Counted from the stretch's first letter, positions 44,208-53,583 are shown. The stretch: 60,561 bases of DNA from an uncultured Granulosicoccaceae bacterium (GCA_937930305.1 CALGLE010000047.1:1-60561); one strand, 5' to 3'. Numbers and translations are program-made. Notes: generated by a model from the letters alone, not told the origin.

Positions 44208-45305
44208 TTGGCTGAATTTTTTACCGATTACGGCTTATTTTTCTTAAAGATACTCACCATAGTCATCGCCATTATTGTGGTGGTTGTGGCGATCATAGCG
44301 GCGGCCTCACGTGGGAGGAAAGATTCCGCCGCGACGGGCAAAGTGCTGATTACTCGCATGAACGAACAGTTCGATGACATGCGCGATACATTGTCAATGG
44401 CGTTGCTCGATGATTCAGCGCTTAAATTTGCGGATAAAGATAAAAAGTCTGAAGAAAAAGCCAAGCGCAAAAAAGAGAAGAAAGAGGCCAAGGCAGCATC
44501 CAAGAAACGCGGTAAAGGGGAAACCCGTGTCAGCGAGCCTGTGCGTAAACGGGTGTTCGTGGTTGATTTTGATGGTGATATTCGCGCAACGGCTGTGGAG
44601 AACTTGCGCCGAGAGGTCTCAGCCATTCTTACAACGGCCACACCACAAGATGAAGTGGTGGTTCGATTAGAAAGTGGTGGGGGTATGGTGGCTTCTTACG
44701 GCTTAGGAGCTTCCCAGTTAGCCAGATTGCTGGACAAAAACATTCCTCTGACCGTTACCGTGGATACCGTTGCAGCGAGTGGTGGTTACATGATGGCTTG
44801 TGTGAGTAATAAAATTTTGGCGGCCCCCTTTGCCATGGTGGGGTCTATTGGTGTTGTGGCGCAAATGCCAAACTTTCATCGCCTGCTGAAGAAATACGAT
44901 GTCGATTTTGAATTACTTACCGCTGGTAAATACAAACGAACCTTAACCATGTTGGGCGAGAATACGGACGAGGCTCGGCAAAAATTCTTAGAAGATATTG
45001 AACGCATCCATGAGAGTTTTAAAAATCATGTGCAGTCATACCGGCGGAAGTTGGATATTGAGCAAGTGGCCACAGGAGAAGTGTGGTTAGGCCAAGAAGC
45101 GGTCGATCTCAATTTGGTGGATGTGGTCAGTACCAGCGACGAGTACTTGATGAAAGCCTGTGACTCATCCGATGTGCTGGTGGTTCGCTATAAGGAAAAG
45201 AAGGCTCTAAGTGATCGCTTGTCCATTAGCTTTCAAAACAGTGTGGATGGTTTACTGATGCGATGGCTTGATCGGTTAGTACGTAGTCGATTTAATATTG
45301 GCTAG
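44208..45305 (+). CDS. sohB: Protease SohB (peptidase S49)
   Basis: A 365-residue inner-membrane serine protease. One N-terminal transmembrane helix (FFLKILTIVIAIIVVVVAIIA) is followed by a Lys-rich segment (about 85-115) and the S49 domain. The catalytic Ser is in TVAASGGYMMACVSN and the Lys is expected in the LLTAGKYKRTLTMLGE segment. TTG 44208 is the start because TTGGAG precedes it by seven bases. It is probably co-transcribed with rlmKL, the stop of which lies 14 bases upstream. The protease cleaves signal peptides or membrane peptides. Confidence 0.94.
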   Translation: MAEFFTDYGLFFLKILTIVIAIIVVVVAIIAAASRGRKDSAATGKVLITRMNEQFDDMRDTLSMALLDDSALKFADKDKKSEEKAKRKKEKKEAKAASKKRGKGETRVSEPVRKRVFVVDFDGDIRATAVENLRREVSAILTTATPQDEVVVRLESGGGMVASYGLGASQLARLLDKNIPLTVTVDTVAASGGYMMACVSNKILAAPFAMVGSIGVVAQMPNFHRLLKKYDVDFELLTAGKYKRTLTMLGENTDEARQKFLEDIERIHESFKNHVQSYRRKLDIEQVATGEVWLGQEAVDLNLVDVVSTSDEYLMKACDSSDVLVVRYKEKKALSDRLSISFQNSVDGLLMRWLDRLVRSRFNIG

Positions 45306-45353
45306 AGTGCAACACAATCTTCCTGCAGATTTGCCTTGCTTTGAAGGGTGGCT

Positions 45354-45415
45354 GGCTCGTGCGACAGCGAGCCCGTTGTCGCCGTGTTGAATGGTTTGTC
45401 ACGTCCCTGTGACAA
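45354..45415. terminator. Two hairpins between convergent sohB and phoX
   Basis: GGCTCG (45354-45359) pairs with CGAGCC (45368-45373), and TTGTCAC (45396-45402) with GTGACAA (45409-45415). Neither has a T-run. They lie between converging genes and could act as terminators or RNA end-protecting structures. Confidence 0.35.
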
Positions 45416-45445
45416 GCAATACCAACGTGCAGCATGCAGCGCGCG

Positions 45446-47344
45446 TTAACCCATCAATCCACCATCATCGCGTTGAACCGCGATAACGGCGGAACGGGGT
45501 ACCGCGTCTCCGCCTTCTGGCCAATGACCTACACCGCGTTCGCCTGGATGCTGAATGCCGACAAACATGGTTTTGCGATCGGCGCTCCAAGTTAATCCGG
45601 TTACTTCACATTGAAGTGGGCCCACCATGAACCGCCTTATCTCGCCGGTGTGGGTATCAGCGGCCAACATCTGATTGTTGCCGTGGCCTGCGAAGTCGCC
45701 TTCATTGCTGTAGTTACCATCGGTTTGAATCCACAGCAATCCATTGGAATCAAACTTTAGACCGTCTGGTGAGTTAAACATGTTGTCAACATTAACGTTA
45801 TCAGAGCCCCCATAAAGATCTTTATGCACGGCGGGATTGCCTGCCATGACGAATAGGTCCCACGCGAATCCATCGCTTGTGTGATCTCCGGCGTTTGGGC
45901 GCCAACGTACCACCTGGCCGTAGTGGTTTTCTGCTCTTGGATTCGGCCCACTTGCAGGGGTTAAGTCGCCACCTGCATTGGGCTTCAAACCTCGGTTTTT
46001 GTTGTTAGTTAAGGCGCAATAAACCTCTGGCGAATTCGGGTTGGCGGTTACCCACTCCGGGCGATCCATGGTTGTCGCGCCAACTTTGGAAGCAGCGATG
46101 CGGGTATGAATGCAAACCTCAGCCATCGATGCTAAGCCACTGGTTTCTGGATTTAACTCTAACCATTCACCCGCACCGGAATCGTAGAATTTAGCCGCAT
46201 AGAGTTTGCCTTCTTCTAGCAGTTTGTCTGTGTCGCCACCGGTAGCAAACACACCATCGGATACAAAACGATAAAGAAATTCACCACGTTCATCATCGCC
46301 CATGTAAACCACAACACGTCCGTCCTTATTAATGACCAGTTCTGCGTTCTCGTGCTTGAACCGCCCAAGGGCTGTGCGTTTTTTGGGTGCGGCATCGGGT
46401 TGCCGTGGATCTATTTCCACGACGTAGCCAAATCGATTGGGCTCGTTGGGATTCTTACTCACATCGAAGCGATCGTCGATCTGAGCCCACCCGTAGCCCC
46501 AGTCGTTTGCAGAGATTCCATAGCGACTCAATTCTGCGCTTACCTTGTGGTTCTCATCGGGTGCCGAGAAATAGCCATTGAAGTTTTCTTCGCAAGCTAG
46601 ATACGTGCCCCAAGGCGTAGAACCATTACCACAGTTATTGTAGGTCCCGAGTGGGGTTGTACCGGCAGGATCTGCTGCCGTTTGTACCAATGGGTGTGCA
46701 CGGGCGGGGCCGGTCATCTCCATTTCCGTATCGGGTGTGACGCGGCGGTTGTAGGGGCTGTCTTTAACCATCGACCAAGCGCCACTGTCATCTTGTTTTA
46801 TTTCAACAACGGTCAGACCATGGGCCATTTTGCCTTTTAAAACATCATCATTCGTATCCCACGCCCCTTCTTCTCGATTACCCCAAATAATACTTCTGTT
46901 CGTATATTCATTATTAACCACCATGAGCGTTTTATCGCCATGGGAAAACACTTCCATGCCGTCGATGTTGTCACCAAACGCTTTCATCTGGCTCTCAGCA
47001 GTGCCGCGGGTAGCGTGGTCAAATTCAACGCCGTCAGACCACATCGGATCCCCCCAGCGGACCACAACTTGATGTGAATACCCGGGCGGTAGAGTGATGT
47101 CATCTAAGTCATTGGCATCAATGGCATCGAATGCGAATCGGGAAGTCAGCGCCTGCGCCTCGCCGGTGGGAAGGATTGAACCAAAACTGCCAATGGCTGC
47201 AACACCACCGATGGCGACGATGCTTTTTAATAGCCCGCGCCGAGTCAATGCCGCTTCCAAAACCCGATCAAAATCATTTTCGTCTGGTTTAGGATTATTT
47301 AATTCGTCAAAATCGTCGAAAGAAATCTCGTCTCTGTATTTCAT
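45446..47344 (-). CDS. phoX: Tat-exported PhoX-family phosphatase
   Basis: A 632-residue PhoX (DUF839) alkaline phosphatase, a calcium/iron enzyme that releases phosphate from organic esters in the periplasm. The N-terminal region carries a twin-Arg signal (TRRGLLKSIVAIGGVAAIG) about 34 residues in, preceded by an unusual acidic leader. Family hallmarks: GDKTLMVVNNEYTN, YNNCGNGSTPWGTYLACEEN, RFKHENAELV and DPEGLKFD-like SPDGLKFDSNGLLWIQTDG. ATG 47344 follows GGAG by eight bases; six further codons are open upstream. A Pho-box-like repeat lies 71-88 bases before the start, so phosphate starvation probably induces it. Confidence 0.93.
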   Translation of the reverse strand: MKYRDEISFDDFDELNNPKPDENDFDRVLEAALTRRGLLKSIVAIGGVAAIGSFGSILPTGEAQALTSRFAFDAIDANDLDDITLPPGYSHQVVVRWGDPMWSDGVEFDHATRGTAESQMKAFGDNIDGMEVFSHGDKTLMVVNNEYTNRSIIWGNREEGAWDTNDDVLKGKMAHGLTVVEIKQDDSGAWSMVKDSPYNRRVTPDTEMEMTGPARAHPLVQTAADPAGTTPLGTYNNCGNGSTPWGTYLACEENFNGYFSAPDENHKVSAELSRYGISANDWGYGWAQIDDRFDVSKNPNEPNRFGYVVEIDPRQPDAAPKKRTALGRFKHENAELVINKDGRVVVYMGDDERGEFLYRFVSDGVFATGGDTDKLLEEGKLYAAKFYDSGAGEWLELNPETSGLASMAEVCIHTRIAASKVGATTMDRPEWVTANPNSPEVYCALTNNKNRGLKPNAGGDLTPASGPNPRAENHYGQVVRWRPNAGDHTSDGFAWDLFVMAGNPAVHKDLYGGSDNVNVDNMFNSPDGLKFDSNGLLWIQTDGNYSNEGDFAGHGNNQMLAADTHTGEIRRFMVGPLQCEVTGLTWSADRKTMFVGIQHPGERGVGHWPEGGDAVPRSAVIAVQRDDGGLMG

Positions 47345-47414
47345 ATAAACGTCTCCGCTCAATAATTATGATTATTTGTTGCTTGTGTGCAGATTCAAAC
47401 AGTAAGTCCCATTT

Positions 47415-47432
47415 ATGACAGGAGTATGTCAA
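47415..47432 (-). promoter_or_regulatory. Candidate Pho box upstream of phoX
   Basis: On the reverse strand the 18 bases TTGACAT-ACTC-CTGTCAT match the Pho-box plan of two seven-base half-sites separated by four. The second is the exact CTGTCAT consensus, and the first matches five of seven. A weaker third half-site (GGGACTT) follows with the same spacing. Confidence 0.65.
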
Positions 47433-47624
47433 TGCTCACACATTAGCGCGAAGTTGAAGAAAAGCAAAATGTAATTGATTATTTGAGGTGTTCTCTGGAT
47501 AAGCGATCTCAAATGAGTGCTGTTCCATACGGCACGTTAGATGTTACTTTTTCTTGAAGATATTAAAATAACCACATGAAACTGCTGATAAAACATGCCT
47601 TGCTTAGCGTCTCACTATGGCGAT

Positions 47625-49280
47625 TCAAAGATTCTTAGCCCGCTCGCGTAATAAAAATTTCTGAATTTTCCCCGTGGATGTTTTGGGTAGCTCTGTGAAT
47701 ACAACAGTTTTTGGGCACTTGAAATGCGCCATGTGTTCACGGCACCATGCAATGATTTCATTTTCAGTCGTCGTCGCACCGTTTCGTAAAGTAACAAACG
47801 CGCAGGGTGTTTCGCCCCAGTGATCATCTGGGCGAGCAGCGACCGCGGCTTCGATCACATCAGGGTGACGATAAAGGCAGTCTTCAATTTCGATGGAAGA
47901 AATGTTTTCACCACCTGAGATAATGATGTCTTTTGCTCTGTCCAGAATTCGAAGATATCCATCATGGTCCATAACGGCTAAGTCTCCGCTGTGAAACCAT
48001 CCTCCTTTAAAGGCGGCCGTTGTCGCTTCAGCGTTCTGAAAATAACCGCGCATTACGATATTGCCGCGGAACATCACTTCACCAATGGTTTCCCCATCTC
48101 TTGGGACCGGCTCTAGCGTTTCAGGGTCTAGCACATCTAAACCTTCTAACACTTGGTACCTGACACCTTGGCGAGCTTTTTTTGTAGCCCGCATATCGCT
48201 AGGCAAATCATTCCAGGCTGTATGCCATGCGCACATCACGGCCGGGCCATAGGTTTCAGTCAATCCATAAACATGGGTTACTCGAAAGCCTAAATTTTCT
48301 ATGTTTTCTAACACGCTGGCAGGTGGGGGTGCTGCAGCCGTCATAACTTCCACCGCATGGGGTAATGGCTTGCTATGTTCCTTTGTGTGGTTAATCACCA
48401 TGTTTAATATAATAGGTGCACCACAAAAGTGGGTAACGCCATAATTTCGGATGCCATCGTAAATGGCTTCTGCACTGACTTGCCGAATGCACACACTGGT
48501 GCCTGCAACAGCGGCGAGTGACCAAGGAAAGCACCAACCATTGCAATGAAACATGGGTAGCGTCCATAGATAGGTGGGATGGGCTGCCATGTTCCAACCG
48601 GTGATGTTACTTAAGGCATTCAGGTAAGCTCCGCGGTGATGGTATACCACGCCCTTCGGTCGACCCGTTGTTCCGGAGGTGTAGTTCAATGAAATGGATT
48701 GCCAATCGCTAGTTGCGTTTTTCCATTGGAAATCATCTGCCCCATCGCTAATTAACTGTTCATAACCGAGTTCAGATATAGGTTCACCGGTTGCGTTTGG
48801 ATCTGCGATGTCAACTAAAACCGCTTGGGTAGTTAACTGCGTTAAAGCGCTTTGTACCATTGCGGTGGATTCGCGATCGACAAAAACCCAAGTTGCGCCC
48901 CCATGATCCAAAATGTAGCTTACGGTATCTGCTTCCAAGCGGGTATTGATGGCGTTAAGCGTTGCTCCAGCCATCGGCACAGCGTAGTGCAATTCGAATA
49001 ACTCGGGAATGTTCGGGGCAACTGCGGCGATCACATCACCAGCTTTAACGCCTCGTGCATGTAACGTGGCTGCTAGTTTAACGCAGCGCGTATACACTTG
49101 CTGCCAAGTTCGCGTGTGCTCGCCATATCGAATAGCGATGTGGTCGGGATAGACATCCGCCGCCCGTTGCAAAAAACTCAAGGGGGATAAGGGTGCGTAG
49201 TTTGCGGGGTGGGCTGCCAACGGGGTGGCTAGATCCCCTGGTTGTGTTGCGTTTGGATAATCGATCATAGGAGCGGGCAT
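47625..49280 (-). CDS. Acyl-CoA synthetase (AMP-binding family)
   Basis: A 551-residue acyl-CoA ligase that activates a carboxylic acid via acyl-AMP. Motifs: the P-loop LNYTSGTTGRPKGVVYHHRG (about 180-198), the TETYGPAV motif, YLRILDRAKDIIISGGENIS (about 430) and the C-terminal STGKIQKFLLRE with the catalytic Lys. It resembles the medium/short-chain group (AlkK/AAE type) rather than FadD. ATG 49280 or 49268 may be the start. It is divergent from the CoA-transferase gene with a 99-base gap, suggesting a shared control region. Confidence 0.93.
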   Translation of the reverse strand: MPAPMIDYPNATQPGDLATPLAAHPANYAPLSPLSFLQRAADVYPDHIAIRYGEHTRTWQQVYTRCVKLAATLHARGVKAGDVIAAVAPNIPELFELHYAVPMAGATLNAINTRLEADTVSYILDHGGATWVFVDRESTAMVQSALTQLTTQAVLVDIADPNATGEPISELGYEQLISDGADDFQWKNATSDWQSISLNYTSGTTGRPKGVVYHHRGAYLNALSNITGWNMAAHPTYLWTLPMFHCNGWCFPWSLAAVAGTSVCIRQVSAEAIYDGIRNYGVTHFCGAPIILNMVINHTKEHSKPLPHAVEVMTAAAPPPASVLENIENLGFRVTHVYGLTETYGPAVMCAWHTAWNDLPSDMRATKKARQGVRYQVLEGLDVLDPETLEPVPRDGETIGEVMFRGNIVMRGYFQNAEATTAAFKGGWFHSGDLAVMDHDGYLRILDRAKDIIISGGENISSIEIEDCLYRHPDVIEAAVAARPDDHWGETPCAFVTLRNGATTTENEIIAWCREHMAHFKCPKTVVFTELPKTSTGKIQKFLLRERAKNL

Positions 49281-49379
49281 AGGTGTGGTTTTTCGGACTC
49301 ATGGACATAGTACGCCATCCGGCTTACTCTTAACGAGTCTGCTTCTGTTTGCGTTCGTGCTAAACAATTTTAATTGTTC

Positions 49380-50603
49380 ATGTCAAAATCTGAGTCAAGT
49401 GAAACGTCTATGGGCCCATTGCACGGTTTGCGTGTGCTTGAGCTAGGCCAGTTAGTGGCTGGCCCCACAGCCGGGCAAATGCTAGCGTACTACGGCGCGG
49501 ACGTGGTAAAGATCGAGCCGCCGGGTCGCGGAGACCCTTTACGCACTTGGCGCGTTTTGGACGATGTGGGCGAGTCTTACTGGTGGCACAGTATTTCCCG
49601 AAACAAACGCTCCGTCACTATCAATTTAGGTTCTGCTGAAGGGCAAAATCTTGCCCGGCAACTGATTCAAGCTAGCGATGTGGTGGTGGAGAATTTCCGC
49701 GCCGGAAAAATGGAAGGTTGGGGATTAGGGCCTGATGAATTTGTCAGTTCGAACCCAGAGCTCATTTACACGCGAGTATCTGGCTATGGCCAATCTGGAC
49801 CCTACAAAGATCGATTGGGGTTTGCGTCAGCGTGTGAAGGGGTGGCTGGTTTTCGCTACGTAAACGGGTCTCCGGGTGAGGTGCCTGTTCGCCCTAATTT
49901 AAGTTTGGGTGACACATTAGCCGGCATGCATGCCGTCATTGGCGTATTACTCGCTTTGCAGGCACGGCATCAATTGCAGATGGGCGGGCAATGTATCGAC
50001 GTATCCATTGTTGAATCGGTATTCAATATGATGGAAGGCGTTCATCCCGAATACGCGGGTGCTGCTATTCAAAGAGAACCCTCAGGATCAACACTCACTG
50101 GCATCGTGCCAACCAACACCTACCGCTGCGCTGATGGTCGTTTTGTGGTCATCGGCGGTAATGGCGATTCCATTTTTAAACGCTTGATGCAGGTAGCCCA
50201 GCGTGATGATCTTGCAAATGATCCCCGGTTGGCTGATAACCCGGGGCGAGTCAGGCACGAGCGTCAGATTGACGGGGCCTTGCAAGCGTGGACGAGCTCT
50301 TTAGATGCAGCCGACGTGCTGAACCAGCTGGCGGCTGCTGAGGTGCCTGCTGGGCCAATCAATTCCATCAGTGATATTGCCGAAGATCCGCACTTCCAGG
50401 CACGCGGTGCATTCGAGACCGTGCAAGTCAGGGGCGAAGAGCGCCAGATTCCAGCCATGCACCCCAAGCTGTCAAAAACGCCTGGGCATTCTCACCGGGG
50501 TGGGCCTGCTCTGGGAGAGCATACCGAAGAAGTGCTAAACGAGTGGTTAAAGGCCTCTGATAAGAGAATTGCAGCCTGGCGAACCGAAGGCGCAATAGGC
50601 TGA
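49380..50603 (+). CDS. Family III CoA-transferase (CaiB/BaiF)
   Basis: A 407-residue CoA-transferase of family III. Typical segments: LRVLELGQLVAGPTAGQMLAYYGADVVKIEPP (split motif about 15-45), SVTINL, NFRAGKMEGWGLG, RVSGYGQSGPYKDR and the catalytic Asp in LSLGDTLAGMHAVIG (about 180). These enzymes transfer CoA between carboxylates. The substrate acids are not known. ATG 49380 is used; TTG 49374 is two codons upstream. The divergent acyl-CoA synthetase suggests a joint role in acid activation. Confidence 0.92.
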   Translation: MSKSESSETSMGPLHGLRVLELGQLVAGPTAGQMLAYYGADVVKIEPPGRGDPLRTWRVLDDVGESYWWHSISRNKRSVTINLGSAEGQNLARQLIQASDVVVENFRAGKMEGWGLGPDEFVSSNPELIYTRVSGYGQSGPYKDRLGFASACEGVAGFRYVNGSPGEVPVRPNLSLGDTLAGMHAVIGVLLALQARHQLQMGGQCIDVSIVESVFNMMEGVHPEYAGAAIQREPSGSTLTGIVPTNTYRCADGRFVVIGGNGDSIFKRLMQVAQRDDLANDPRLADNPGRVRHERQIDGALQAWTSSLDAADVLNQLAAAEVPAGPINSISDIAEDPHFQARGAFETVQVRGEERQIPAMHPKLSKTPGHSHRGGPALGEHTEEVLNEWLKASDKRIAAWRTEGAIG

Positions 50604-50708
50604 AAACCAGAATCAAGTGAATTGTTAATTTTCCATTAAGTATCTTTACCATCACGTCGATAAACCTCTAGAAGGCAGGAGTTGATTCGCTGTTAATTGC
50701 AGTGAATC

Positions 50709-51023
50709 GTGGGGCTGTTTGAGTATTGGCTCACAAAACGCTTTGACTTGAGAGAGGATGTTTTGGAAATTCAACAATTAAGCGGCGTGATGCAGTTCGC
50801 GAATCCTAGGTTTTTGCATCGCTGGGTTGCCGCATTTCGGCAGCGAGTTTCCGCGACGAAGGCTGAGCCTGACTTTGCCTTGTTGGAAGACGACGCCCTC
50901 TACCAAGAAAACACTTCCCTGTCAGAGGACATTGAGGTTCTGCGCTTTCTAGAAGCGGAGATCTACGCATTGAGCGATCAATTCAAAACCGAACTAGGAC
51001 AAAGCGGCGCACCGACATCATGA
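50709..51023 (+). CDS. Unknown 104-residue protein leading a signalling operon
   Basis: A 104-residue protein rich in charged residues and predicted helices, with the segment DFALLEDDALYQENTSLSEDIEVLRFLEAEIYALSDQF. No family is recognised. GTG 50709 is the only usable start, because an in-frame stop lies just upstream at 50703; its Shine-Dalgarno is weak. Its stop overlaps the Hpt start (ATGA), so it is translated with the Hpt and the GGDEF-EAL genes. It may bind one of them. Confidence 0.65.
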   Translation: MGLFEYWLTKRFDLREDVLEIQQLSGVMQFANPRFLHRWVAAFRQRVSATKAEPDFALLEDDALYQENTSLSEDIEVLRFLEAEIYALSDQFKTELGQSGAPTS

Positions 51024-51379
51024 CAGTCGAACTCGATTTTAAAGCCCTGGAGGGCATCGCAGCTTTACAACGACCTAACAAGCCGAACTTGTTAGAGCGT
51101 GTAGTTGGGCTGTTTGAATGTGAATCCCCAAAGTGTATCGCTCAGGTGCTTGATGGTGTTGCCAATGGGGATCTAGAATTGGTGCGCATTGGTTCGCACA
51201 CATTGAAATCAAGCAGTGCGAATGTTGGCGCTGTAACACTTTCTTTGCGTTGTCGCGAAATAGAGCAAGCGGCGCGTAACAACGATATGGCCACGTGCGC
51301 TGAGCTAGCGAAAGACATCGTTGCCGAGTTTGATCAATCGGCGGCGGGCATTCGTTCGTTCATGGAACAAGCTGCCTAA
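51020..51379 (+). CDS. Stand-alone Hpt domain protein
   Basis: A 119-residue histidine phosphotransfer protein. The phosphorylated residue is His60 in GSHTLKSSSANVGA, the standard Hpt motif, within a four-helix bundle. No other domain is present. It overlaps both neighbours, and the next gene begins with a receiver domain, its probable partner. A hybrid kinase that lacks an Hpt lies at 35.3-37.6 kb and could be the phosphate donor, but that is inference. Confidence 0.9.
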   Translation: MTVELDFKALEGIAALQRPNKPNLLERVVGLFECESPKCIAQVLDGVANGDLELVRIGSHTLKSSSANVGAVTLSLRCREIEQAARNNDMATCAELAKDIVAEFDQSAAGIRSFMEQAA

Positions 51380-53583
51380 TGGTTGATTCCGGTCACCCAA
51401 CCTCGGATGCTCTGATGCCGCAAGGGCACCAGAAAAACATTTTGGTGCTTCACGTAGATGACGACGTGGCGAGCCTTATGATGGCTGAAGGTGCGCTTGA
51501 AAATGCAGGCTTCGATGTGGTTCAGGCTGAAAACGGTGAAGAAGCTTTAAAGAGCTTTCAACAGCACAGCCCCGATCTGATCATCATGGATGCTGTTATG
51601 CCGGTTATGGATGGCTTTGACGCGATTGCGGCTATTCGCGAAATGCCGGCGGGCGAGCATGTGCCCATATTAATGATTACGGGGCTTGATGATTTGGACT
51701 CGATCACCCGTGCCTATGACGAAGGGGCGACTGATTTCTTAACCAAACCCATTAACTTTTTTACCTTGCCGTATCGCATGCAGTACATGTTGCGAGCCAA
51801 GCTGACTGCAGATGCGTTGAGACTGAGCCAAAGTAAACTCGACAGTGCCCAGCGAATAGCGCGCTTAGGGCATTGGGAATGCAGTATCGGAATTGATAAC
51901 TTTTCATGGTCACGTGAATTTTCCCGTGTTATGTCGTTGTCTGAAACTTTACATGGCGGGCAGATACACGAGTTTTTGTCAAACGTGATTGAAAGTGATC
52001 GTACTTCGGTTGAAAGCCATCTTGAGCAAGGTTTTGAAGAACAACGTTCTTTTGCGATTGAGTTTTCACTGGATGACAAATCATCAAATGCGATACGAAC
52101 TATCCGTATGGAAGCCGAACCGCATCATGATGAGGGTGGAGTTTTCACACATTTATTGGGTACCGTTCAAGATATCACCGAACGTACGGATGCCCAGAAA
52201 CAGATTCATAATCTGGCTTACTACGATTTGGTAACGGGATTGCCCAATCGTGCGCAGCTGTACGAGCGGTTGGAAAATGTTTTGAAGTTAGCGGTTCGAA
52301 GAAGTCACGAATTCGCGTTGTTATTTCTTGATTTAGACCACTTCAAACAAGTTAACGATACGCTGGGACATGATGCTGGTGATGAGTTATTGCAGCAAGT
52401 GTCTGATCGTCTGACTCGGGTGGTACGAGAAACCGATAGTGTGTCTCGAAACACTGATGATGAGCTAGAAACCGTAAGCGATCCACACACGGTGGCCCGT
52501 TTAGGAGGGGATGAATTCGTCGTACTATTGGGTTCAATCAATCGCGCTGACGACGCCGCTCGAGTAGCAGAACGAATTGCACAAGTGATCAGTCAGCCCT
52601 ATACCATAAACGATACCGTGGTATCTGTTACGACGACAATCGGTATTAGCGTGTTCCCCATGGATGGCGATGATTCCGAGACGCTTATGAAGCATGCCGA
52701 CGTTGCCATGTATCACGCTAAGGAGCAAGGTCGTAACGGTTATCAATTCTATTCGCGTCAAATTCATGAAGCGGCACTTGCACGCTTTTCAATGGAAGCT
52801 GATCTCAAAAAAGCCATAGAGAATAATGAGCTGAAATTAGTCTTTCAACCTAAAGTGGATTTGATTGACCATCGCATTGCTGGTGTTGAAGCCTTGGTGC
52901 GTTGGACGCACGAATCTGATGGTCCGATTAATCCATCTGAGTTCATTCCAGTTGCAGAAGAAACGGGTCTGATCTTGCCTTTAGGCCGATGGGTATTGGA
53001 AGCTGCCTGTGTGCAAATGCAAACCTGGATAAACCAAGGCCGCGAACCGTTTTCTGTGGCCGTGAACTGTTCTCCTGTTCAATTTGAACGCGGTACCATC
53101 ATTGACGACATCGATAATGCGATTTCTGTGAGTGGGCTGGATCCTCGGCTACTGGAAGTTGAACTCACTGAGCGATTGTTCTTAGAAGATATCGATGCGG
53201 GTATTGCTATTCTTCGGCAAATGAAGGAACTGGGTATTCAAGTGTCCGTTGATGACTTTGGTACCGGGTTTTCCTCGCTGAGCTACTTGAAGCGCCTACC
53301 CGTGGATAAGTTGAAGATCGATCAGTCGTTTGTTCGTGATCTGGAAGTGGACCCAGGTGACGCCGCGATTGTATCGGCCATCATTACACTGGCGCACAAC
53401 TTAGGCCTATCCGTAATTGCAGAGGGTGTTGAAACGGCTGGGCAGATGGAAATCCTGGAACGTTATCGCTGTAATGAAGCGCAGGGCTATTTCTTCAGCT
53501 ACCCCCTCTCAAGCTATGAGGCCACCGATTGGTTGATTAACCGAGAACTGAACACCATCACTAAGAAGGTCAGTGGTTTATAA
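51379..53583 (+). CDS. c-di-GMP enzyme: REC-PAS-GGDEF-EAL
   Basis: A 734-residue protein. Receiver domain (about 17-140) with Asp71 in IIMDAVMPVMDG and the FLTKPIN Lys; PAS with PAC end (about 145-270, ITERTDAQ); GGDEF domain (about 280-450) with intact GGDEF at 376-380; EAL domain (about 470-715) with EAL at 504-506 plus NCSPVQFE, ELTERLF, DDFGTGFSSLSYLKRLPVDKLKID and EGVET. A 17-residue insertion precedes the GGDEF strand. Either synthesis or breakdown of cyclic di-GMP is possible. Cytoplasmic. The Hpt gene upstream probably feeds the receiver. Confidence 0.94.
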   Translation: MVDSGHPTSDALMPQGHQKNILVLHVDDDVASLMMAEGALENAGFDVVQAENGEEALKSFQQHSPDLIIMDAVMPVMDGFDAIAAIREMPAGEHVPILMITGLDDLDSITRAYDEGATDFLTKPINFFTLPYRMQYMLRAKLTADALRLSQSKLDSAQRIARLGHWECSIGIDNFSWSREFSRVMSLSETLHGGQIHEFLSNVIESDRTSVESHLEQGFEEQRSFAIEFSLDDKSSNAIRTIRMEAEPHHDEGGVFTHLLGTVQDITERTDAQKQIHNLAYYDLVTGLPNRAQLYERLENVLKLAVRRSHEFALLFLDLDHFKQVNDTLGHDAGDELLQQVSDRLTRVVRETDSVSRNTDDELETVSDPHTVARLGGDEFVVLLGSINRADDAARVAERIAQVISQPYTINDTVVSVTTTIGISVFPMDGDDSETLMKHADVAMYHAKEQGRNGYQFYSRQIHEAALARFSMEADLKKAIENNELKLVFQPKVDLIDHRIAGVEALVRWTHESDGPINPSEFIPVAEETGLILPLGRWVLEAACVQMQTWINQGREPFSVAVNCSPVQFERGTIIDDIDNAISVSGLDPRLLEVELTERLFLEDIDAGIAILRQMKELGIQVSVDDFGTGFSSLSYLKRLPVDKLKIDQSFVRDLEVDPGDAAIVSAIITLAHNLGLSVIAEGVETAGQMEILERYRCNEAQGYFFSYPLSSYEATDWLINRELNTITKKVSGL

